64,000 nucleotides of DNA from Pachyseris speciosa (Eukaryota; Cnidaria; Anthozoa; Scleractinia; Pachyseridae). The stretch lies in assembly GCA_016490735.1 (NCBI GenBank), contig JAEMWC010000119.1:177001-241000 (forward strand). Direction: 5' to 3'. Under the pieces are notes generated by a model. That model was given only the letters and a program-made list of their open reading frames with translations. It ran no database searches and was not told the origin of the DNA. Both the position numbers and the translations under genes were made by a program. This document shows, in pieces, positions 13,901-24,300 of the stretch (positions are counted from its first letter, which is position 1; each line of letters opens with the position of its first letter).

Positions 13901-15268
13901 AACATAAGAAGTAATAAAATGTAACAGTAGGAAAACGTAGTATTCCATACATTTCATCCACTGAATTACAAGATGTTTCCTAAAAGTATATTGAAGGCTA
14001 GAGTACAAAAATAAAATATACTGCTCGGTAGCTTTCATTTAAATGGTCACACTTCAGGATTTCATCCACAGACCAAAAGTTAGAACACCCTTGTCTGGCA
14101 TAATAAACAGCAGCACCGGAAAGTACTGCTCAGTAGCTTTCATTTGAATGGTCGCACTTTAGGATTTCATCCACAGCCTCAAAAGAAATAACCACATTGT
14201 ACAGCATAATAAACAGTACCATAGGAAAGTACTGCCCAGTAGCTTTCATTTGAATGGTCACACTTAATGGTTACAGCATAATAAACAGGACCACGGGAAA
14301 GTAGCTTTCCTGAATGGCCATACTTAGCACTGATTGGTTTGGATTGGTCGTATTGTCAAATGATAATTGTTTACCTTTATTCAGACTAACCCGTTATCTT
14401 GACGCCAAGGAAGAGGAAGAAGCCGTGGCTGAGTTACCGGTCCAACGTCCACCATCTCAATCTCAGCTGGGAAAGAAGAATAGCAAGAGAAAGATTGGTA
14501 CTGGTGAGTGAAATGAAATGAAATTCAACAGTCATTTGGATTGTTCATGGTTGATGCGGTCCTTCCTTTCGAGGTGCTTCTGCCGTTTGGATGCTACCAT
14601 ACATGACATGCACTTGTCGAATCCCATTTTGCACCAGGTTTTCCTCCAGTGTCAGTTCTTGGCGCGGAAATTACAGAGAATATGGAGGCATAACTTTCAG
14701 TAGTGGTTAAAAAGGCGTGCTCTGAAAAGGATCTTCTGTAAATTACATGTAACTTTTATAAACAGCAGTGCGATAGAATTTCTCCGTTGGAGTGTAATGA
14801 CAGTGGATGTAATATGCGTTATTTCTTCCCAGTGGAAGTTGCAAGCGTGAAGAGCAGTCAAGTTACCCAAAGAAAACAGTTGATTGACGCAGCCACAGCA
14901 ACTCCGGAACTTATCAAGGTACAGGAAAATTTGAAGGAAGCCTACATTTAAGAAAATTCATTGTAATGATTGTCATCATCATCATCATCATCATGATTAT
15001 TATCCTTAGGACTATCATCACCATCATCATTATCATCAACGTCATCATCATCATCGTCATCATCATCGTCATCATCATCGTCATCGTCATCGTCATCGGC
15101 ATTGTCATCGTCATCATCATCATCATCATCATGATTATTATCCTTAGGACTATCATCATCATCATTATCATCATCGTCATCATCATCATCGTCATCATTA
15201 TCGTCATCATCATCATCATGATTATTATCCTTAGGACTATCATCATCATCATCATATCGTCATCATCG

Positions 15269-15302
<34 letters not shown>

Positions 15303-18300
15303 GATTATCATCATCATGATTATCATCCTTAAGACTATCATCATTATTATCAGTCATCGTCATCGTCATCATCATCATTGTCATCGTCATCATCATTATT
15401 ATCCTTAGAACTATCATCATCATCATCATCATTATCGTCATCATCAACATCACCACCAACAAACCATTTGTTGCTGTTTTAATAAAACGTGCTGTGCTAT
15501 ACTCATTGTGATCATCATCATCATCATCGTCATCATGATTATTATCTTCATCATCGTCGTCATGATTATTATCTTAATTATCATCATTATCATCGTCGTC
15601 GCCGTCATCATCGTCATCATCATCGTCATTATGATTATTATTGTCGTCATCGTCGTCATCATCATCGTCATCATTATCATCGTCATCATGATTATTATCG
15701 TCGTCATCGTCATTACCATCATCATCATTATCATCGTCATCATGATTATTATCGTCGTCATTGTCATTATCATCGTCGTCATCATCATCGTCATCGTTAT
15801 CGTCATCCTGGTTATTATTATCGTCGTCGTCGTCATTAGATGTCAGGTGGTAAACTAAGCATGGCTTATCACCTACTCTCGGAGGCTCTCATAGTTTTGC
15901 AGACTGCCTTGGATATTTTAGTTTTAATGTGCTCTCGTATTACCAACGTTTTTCATCCTATGTTGTGCACTATGAGAACTACACACCTTTTAGTCAATCA
16001 TAACCACCAAAGTTTACAATGTTTATTTTGGCTGTTTGTCTTCCACAGGGTTTCCTTCTTGCCACAGCGGAGTTAATTCTGACAAATCTATGTGAATCAC
16101 TAACAGATGCTTCAGATCAAGTCAGCTTAGATGATGAACGTAAGTCGCTGTATCAACATTTTGACAAAATACCTGCGTTTGGGAAGAAGTGTCTCGTTTG
16201 TTCTCCCGGCTATTGCACCTTTTCCCGTACTTCCCAACGGCTGTAATTCCTTCACTTTGCACCAGTCACTCGTTTTCCTGCCCTTAACACAAGTTTCATT
16301 TTTTCTAGATTATTTAATTAGATTCTTCGCGCGTTTTTCACCGCTTGGGAGTTTTTCCGTACTTAACACTGTTGGTCACTTTTCCGCACTTTTTATCAGC
16401 CGCATGTTTTTTTCCTTCGCACCGCTGACAAGTATTTCCACATCTGGCTCAGGTTGTATCTTTATCTGATAAGCAACCTCATGTATGGGTTTCTTTTTTC
16501 CTTTTTTGTAGCGCTTAGTTTATCTTCAGTCGACCTTGAGCAGGTCTGCTTGTCTCGGTTAGAACTGGCAGAGATAGCGAGTCAGCGGCATCACGCAGTC
16601 TCCAGTGGCAACACCGTGTATGCGTGCATGAGGGCATTGGAAGATGCTGCAATTTTAAATGAGTTAGACTTGGAAAAACGGTAAGCTTGAAGTGAGGAGA
16701 AGAATTGCGCAACGGTTTATTTAATTGTGCTACTATGTTTGTCGCTTCTTTTTGCATTCACTTGTGGCAAAAACCTTCAAAGAGGGCAGAGAAAAAAAAA
16801 TACCACCCCTCTTCAGCATTTTAAATTAATCAGGGAAATTAATCGCGGCTGGTTTGTTGATCAGAATCATTTCATTTTTCTAGTGCCCAGTCCCTGCTGT
16901 CCAGCCAAGTCAGGTCCGCACACAGCTCCGTGTCAGGGTGGGGTGGAAACCACTACTTCCAGAATCAGGCGCGTTGTAGACTGGACGCTAGATTGTGGCT
17001 CACTTGCAGACTGGCCTTGGCTCGTGGACTGGTGGAAGAGGACGGTGGAATGGGAAAGCTTGGTGGCTCAGCTAGGAGTGTAACGAGCTCAATTGGCTCC
17101 TGTTTGCACCACTGTCAACAAGGTAACTTGTGCTTAGCTTACAAGTTTTTGCGTTTCTGCCCGGAAAATGAGAACTTTTGGATATGCTTCCGTTGCAGCC
17201 GTCGTTCTGATGGCAAGAATATTGAGTTCCACTTTAGATCCTGTGCTGTGGTGAGAACTTAAAATGGGATCATTCCAATTAAAGCTACAGAGAATGTGTT
17301 TGCCATAGTGATGTTTATTATGTTGCACAAGGTGGATCTAACTTTTGAGTCTGTGGATGAAATCCTAAAGTGTGACCATTCAAATGAAAGCTACTGAGCA
17401 GTACTTTTCTGTGATGCTGTTTGTTATGCTGTACAAAGTGGTTCCACGTTTTGAGTCTGTGGATGAAATCCTTAAGCTGCTTTCCTGTGGCACTGTTTAT
17501 TATTTCTTTCTTTCGTTTTCTTTTCTGCCGGTCGCGGTATTTATTTATTGATTTATTTTTTACAGGTCTGGACGAGGGAGAGGCGTTTGGTGATGTTGAA
17601 GTAATGGCAGAGTTTTCTCTCCTGAGCGTGACTCAAAACTTACAGCAAGGAAAAATGGGAACTAACTTATTGGAAACACTAGAGGTAAACTAGCCTTCCC
17701 AAGTGAACTCTCAGAATCCATTCCAATTTGTTTCGGCACCTCTTAATTTTATGTTGTATAGAAAAGGAAGAAGCCAAAAGTTAAAGTCTACTACATTTTA
17801 TACCATGCCATAGAAAATACAGCCAATCAGAATGCAGGAAAGCCGTTGTATATTCCTCAGTATTCAACCGAACCTTCCCATCGATCAGTGCAATTCAACG
17901 GTATCACACCCAACCTTCCCATCGTGCGTTGAGATTCCCGTTCATACTGGCCTTGCTGGCCACTGTATTTTCTATAGCATGGTATAAAATAGTTATGCAA
18001 CCCTTTCCCGTGGTATACCGTGGAATATCCCACTCGTCACTTGTATTTTTTTTGCATACACACTCGCCTAAAGGCTCGTGTGTTTTTCGTCTCTATATAG
18101 GATATAATAACTCGTTTGGAGCAGAGCCCGGCTCTGTCCTTCTCAGGGAAGCTGCTGTTGGTTCTGTCAATCATCCAACACGCTGACATCATGCCTCCAT
18201 CTCACGTGACTTCAACAGTGCCTTACCTTAACCACAAACTGTCCGCGTACAAGCAAGCGATGAGTTATCTACTTGAACAGGTATGTTCAAGTATTTCTTT

Positions 18301-21300
18301 CCAATATTTGATTTCCACCCACACACATAAGTACCTAAGGAAGCAAAACAAAGTACCTTCATAAACGTGGTGCCAAGGAGGCTTTACGGGAAACTATGGG
18401 TCTTATTAAGCCTCGTCGATTTGCACAAGGTCCTGAGACTTAAAGTGCACCTAAACCCCAAAATTTTTTTTCGCTAAAATGAATCTTGCACCTGTTTGAA
18501 ACGCACTGCGCCTTTTTTTTTTAGCAAATCTTGACTAGTTATTTTGAGTATGCTAGGGTGTTAAAGTTGCAAAATCTGGCCCCACGACCGAGTCAGAAGG
18601 GGCTTGGGTCTATTCTCGATTTGACGTCACAAACTGCTTTGCATGCGTTGTAAATCAGTTTGTGACGTCAAATCGAGAATAGACCCAAGCCCCTTCTGAC
18701 TCGGTCGTGGGGCAGACAATGGCCAGATTTTGCAACTTTAACACTAGAAAACTCAAAATAACTAGTCAAGATTTGCTTCAAAAAAAAAAAAAAAAGGCGC
18801 AGTGCGTTTCAAACAGGTGTAAAGATTTATTGTAGCGAAAAAATTTTTTGGGTTTAGATGCACTTTAAAGAAATCTCTAGTCAAGTAATGTTGTCCTACT
18901 AAAACGCTTCAAGACAGGGACCGCGGATGGGGATGGGCTGGTAGGGCCACAGCGCTACCACGTTTTTTATTGGGTTGATTTGGTTTGGTCTCCAGATGAC
19001 ATGGATAATGTATGAATTATGCCACTTGAACTTGGCCAGATGTTTTAGCCGTATCACTTTAAAATGGTCTCCGCGGTTTCTGTCAAAGACAAGTAATAGA
19101 TATACCTGAAGTTAAGGCGTACGCATATGGTATGTAGTAAATTAGCCTGATTGACATACGTGATCCGCTTCACGCAGCCGCAAGAAGGCACAAGAAAACG
19201 CAAGAAACCTTAAGTGGGTCTTAAAATATTTTGAAGTGGCTTTACTCTTCAACATTCCGATTGTTACTTAGAATTCTAGTGTACAGATTACATTACCTTC
19301 TTCTGTTTTTCTCTTATTAGTTGGCAGAGCTCGGAAGCGACGTGAACCTTGTGGAGTTTTGTCCTGTCATGCCACTCCATAACATCTATTTTTCTCAGCT
19401 TCTTCCTCTGGTTGACATTAAACTACGGCTCGGGGTGCGATGGCCAAACAAACATCACCTTCTGACGTCATTCCAACCGACCGGCAGACGGCGGTGAAAG
19501 AACTTGAACTGGGTCTTCAGCTGGCGCGGACTGCAGCTTGTCAGCGGAAACCTGTTGAAGCGCAGTTGTTGCTTACTCTTGGTAGGGTGTTCCTCCTACA
19601 TTTGAAGACTGCTTTTTTGTTGGCCAAGTTCCTAAAAGTTAACAAATCTCCAAAAACCACGTTTTGTCGGCATATTCTTCAAACAGTGTCAGAGTCCAAA
19701 TTCTCCAAACCCCTCCCCGCTTCCATGAAGTAATTACCTCAAACAAGGGACTATTTAACCCACTTCCACTACCCAAGATGCTAATGGGTCGCTCCCCTCT
19801 CCGTTTTTTCATGTGCATGTTTTCCCTTTTAGAGCCCTTCCACTTATCAAATCCACCCACAAACGGTATTAACATACTTGATGTTGTTGGTAAACCGTGT
19901 GAGCATCAGTTACTCCTTTTTCTTAGCTGAGCCTCTTTGAGCTTGGAATTTTTTGTGCACGTTATTTCCAACTAGGTCTCTGTTCACTTGCTAAATCACT
20001 CGTAAACACTATTAATTGATGTTGATTGGCAAGTCGTGTGAACACAAGCTATCCTATATATTGTCACCTGAGTCACACTGAGCTTTGAACTCTTTTCACA
20101 GGTCAGATACAAAGACAGATGCTTCAGTCAGGTCAGCTGTCTCCCAGTATAGTGGTCAACACTCTTGTGGAAGCTACACAATGCACGTTTATCTCGGATC
20201 ACGATCTGGGGTGAGATTTTGTCACTGAAATTCCAAATGCTATTTCTGGTGCAGTTTCTTCATGATATGGATTTACCTTGTAGGTTTATTATGGTTGTTG
20301 AAGATGAAGATGTATGACTGTTCCTTAGCTTGATAGTTCATTTTTTTCTCTGTGTATTCAGTTTGTTCGTTTATTAAATAGAAGCCGAGCATAGGACGGT
20401 ACTAAGCAAACGTCCTTTTGCATGCTCGACACTGGTGACATATTTTCCCACGCTTGGCCCGGTTTATATCACGACATTTTCCGGTCCTTGATACCCGTTA
20501 TGTGTTCCCGCCGTTGTTGCCGTTCAGACTAATCGTTGGATTTGATTCCCTGTTATAGACACCTGATTTTAGCCTAAAGCTTGCATTTTTCCTCGCCAGA
20601 TTGATGAAGCAAGCATACCTAGAGATGGCGTTAGTCCTCATCAACAACGCTAACAAACTCAAACCTCCCAAGACCCCTGACGCAGTAACCCGTACCACAG
20701 ACAGACCAGCCCGTGCCACAGACTCCACATCCACTACCAGGGAAAGGAAGATGAGCAAGAAAGGAAGTGCAAGGGAAAAAGACCGCAAAGAGAAGGAATC
20801 GCGAGAGAAGAACAAAGAAGTGGACAAGGAGGTAAGGACCGCGTGGTCCGCCATTCGGGCTGCGGGCGTGGTGTCGTCGGCTCAGTATAAAATCGGGATC
20901 TTGACGGGTGATCCCGAAATAACCGCGTTGAAGCTCTCCGAAAAAGCCGCCAGTTCTGTCCCAGGTTTCGCTCTGTTTGACCTTCTGGGTACAGATGACG
21001 TCATTAGAAGCGCCGACGACGGAGCGTTAGTCGCTAAGGATGGGATCGTTACCATGGGAACCACAATTAACAATTCCAACCGCGTTCAGGTCACTTGGCT
21101 TCATCTTCTTGGTTACCTCTCGGTTCTTCGTCGACAGTGTTCGTACTCCGCGCTCGGTGTGGACCCCGGAGCCGAAGAGGAGATGAAGAATTCCAGTGCA
21201 AGTGTTTTACCTTTGTTTAGTGCCAAGAGGGCTTTGAAACTCTCCAGGATGCATTCCTTTCTGAAAAACGAGTTGGGCCCTTATGCAGTGGAGTGCTGCG

Positions 21301-24300
21301 GTGTATATCCACCGGAGGTCCTGTCCAATTATAGTTCCTCCAATGGCCCCCAGACGATGGTCACCACGCCCTCTAATACGGACTTGACGGGGAACACTTC
21401 CACGAAAACTGGTAAGTACTTTATGGCATGAGTCGTCCATGGAGAGTTGTCATTAGATACGTCGTCCCCATGGAGGGAGGGGAGGGTTGTCATTGGATGA
21501 GTCGACCCCTGGAGGGAAGGGAGGGTTGCGGCTGGATAAGTCGTCCCCATGTAGGGAGGGGAGTGTTACCATTGGATAAGTCGTCCCCATGTAGGGAGGG
21601 GAGTGTTACCATTGGATAAGTCGTCCCCGTGGAGGGAGGGGAGGGTTGCCATTGGATAAGTCATCCCCATGGAAAAAGGGAGGGTTGCCATTAGATACGT
21701 CGTCCCCGTGGAGGGAAGGGAGGGTTGCCATTGGAGAAGTCGCCCCTGTGGAGGGAGGGGAGGATTGCCATTGGATACGTCGTCCCCGTGGAGGGAGGGG
21801 AGGGTTGCCATTGGATAAGTCTTCCCCATGGAGGGAGGGGAGGGTTGCCATTTGATAAGTCGTCCCCGTGGAGGAAGGGGAGGGTTACCGTTTGAAAAGT
21901 CGTTCACGTGGAGGGTTGTGGCTGGATACGTCATCCCCATGGAGGGAGGAGAGGGTTGCCGTTTGATAAGTCGTCCTCGTGGAGGAAAGGGAGGATTGTC
22001 ATTATATAAGTCGTCCTTGTGGAGGGAGGAGTGGGTTTCCATTAGATAAGTTGCTCCCTTGGAGTAAGGGGAGGGTTGTCATTGGATATGTCATCCCCGT
22101 GGCAGGAGGGGAGGGTTGCTATTGGATGAGTTGTCCCTGTAAAGGGAGGGGTGGGTTGCTGTTGGATAGCCCGTGGAGGGAAAGGAGGGTTCCAGCTGGA
22201 TAAGTCATCCCCGCGAAGGGTGGGGAGAGTTGCCATTGGATAAGTCGTCCCCGTGGAGGGAGGGGTGGGTTGCCATTTGATAAGTCGTCCTTGTGGAGGG
22301 AGGACGTTTGCCGTTTGATGAGTCGTCCCTGTGAAAAGGAGGTGAGGGTTGTCATTGGATAAGTCATCCCCGCGAAGGGTGGGGAGGGTTGCCATTGGAT
22401 AAGTCGTCCCCGTGGAGGGAGGGGAGGGTTGCCGTTTGATACGTCGTTCCCGTGAAAAGGAGGTGAGGGTTGTCATTGGATAAGTCGTCCTTGTGGAGGG
22501 AGGGGAGGGTTGCCGTTTGATAAGTCGTCCCCGTGAAAGGAGGTGAGGGTTGTCATTGGATCAGTCGTCCTTGTGGAGGGAGGGGAAGATTGCAGTTGGA
22601 TAATTCGACTCAAAGAGAATTGAATTGAATTGAAGTTTCACAAATACCACCAGAAATCTCGGTGGAACAGGCGCTTGCCTTAAATCAGTAGTAAACGAAT
22701 TGATTTTCCACTTTCCTGGTGAGCTTTTTAGGGATAGTGAAACAAACAATGGCAGAAACAAAAGGTTAAGTTGGACCTTCAGATTTCTATTCCAACACCT
22801 TGACCACTTTACTGGACTCCAAGAAGATTGCAGATTGCAGATTGCATTATTGTCTTTAACATAAATTGCACTTGACGAGTCTGAAAGGAAACGCATGAAT
22901 TATACCTTCCTAAGATAGTTATGTTTTTTATTTTTCAAGATTTTGTGGACAGGTCCATCACATCAGGTGACTACGAAGTCTGCATCCAGTGGTTCCAACC
23001 TGATCTGGACTATGTGAACTTGGAGGATCCACAGGACACGCAGGCCCAGCAGGGTTCTTTGTTTCTTCTGTACGCTTTTAACAACAAGGCGCTCAACTTG
23101 GCCTTGAACCCAGTCACTGCACAGGTTAAGGCTGGGATGTGTCGCGTGGTAGACACTCATGTCCAGGCCCTTCACGAAAAGCTTATGGCAACGTTAGAAA
23201 CCGCTGAGAATGACCTGATTCCTGTCCTGACATCGCAGGCAGCAGTAGGAACGACTGAACAGAATAAGGGTGAGTCTTGGGGAGTGAAGAACACTAAAAC
23301 GGAAATTTTTAACAAAGTTTAATGAATATCTGAGCGTCCATTGGGGCACAGAGGAGTTCGTGCTAATACAATCATGATGGGCAAATCTAGAACTCTTGCA
23401 TGCCTTGAACAAATTTGACAGCATCGGGTGAAGTGAGAACTTCACTTTTTGCTTCAAGTTTATTACTTTCATTGTGTATTTAAGATTCAAAGAAGCAAAT
23501 TTTCTTGAAAATGGAACTTATGCAAATTAAAATAATTTGTTCAGAGAACCCGGCTCTCAAGATAAAGGTTGTGCACGAGTCTTTTGTTAGTTTATTTGTT
23601 TGTCTGTCAAAAACTGGCTAACAAGTGTTTGAACAGGCATTTATATTCACATGAAACTTTTCAAAAGCACACTTGTCCAAGAGCATCTCGTAATATAGAA
23701 TTAGCCCCATCTTTTCTTAGGTGGCTGATAAAATATTGTCTGCCTCCCATTCATAAGTTTACCTTATTTTGACACAAGGAGTAATTAAGGGATTTGTTAA
23801 CTGATTACTGTTTGTCGCAGGCCGTCCTTCAAGACAAGACACCGTTCAGTTAATGGTTCCTGGAAATCTTGACCAAAAGTCTTCGACCACTGGTACCACA
23901 CCACGAAAGAAGAAGAGCATGGGGATAAGGGCTCTATCAGCCAAGCAAAGAAAGGACGACCATATAAGGGCCCTCCTGAAAGAGCACCTCAGTGAAATTA
24001 ACGCCTTGCTACCACTGGAGAAAGCTGTTCCGCTTGAGGTTAGTGCTTGTAAAGTTGTTTTGTGGGTAGCCTGTGGCTCATTGACTAACTATCATAGCTC
24101 GCTTTGGCAAAGACGGATCAAGCCAGTGTCGCGTGAGTGATTACGGGATATTTTGGGGGAGGGGGCACCAAAATAGACAAAAATCTCACCCTTGGCGTTT
24201 CTTCCCTCAGTTTTGTTCAGCTAAGGTAGAATTTCCAGGTTATAAACAGAAAACACTTAGTCCAGCGTTCGTTTGTTTGCCGTTTGTAGTCAAATCAAGC

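Noticed and set aside
21428..22476. Multiple open frames on both strands through the VNTR
   Set aside because: They are translations of the 40-bp repeat, lie wholly in an intron and share no family resemblance.
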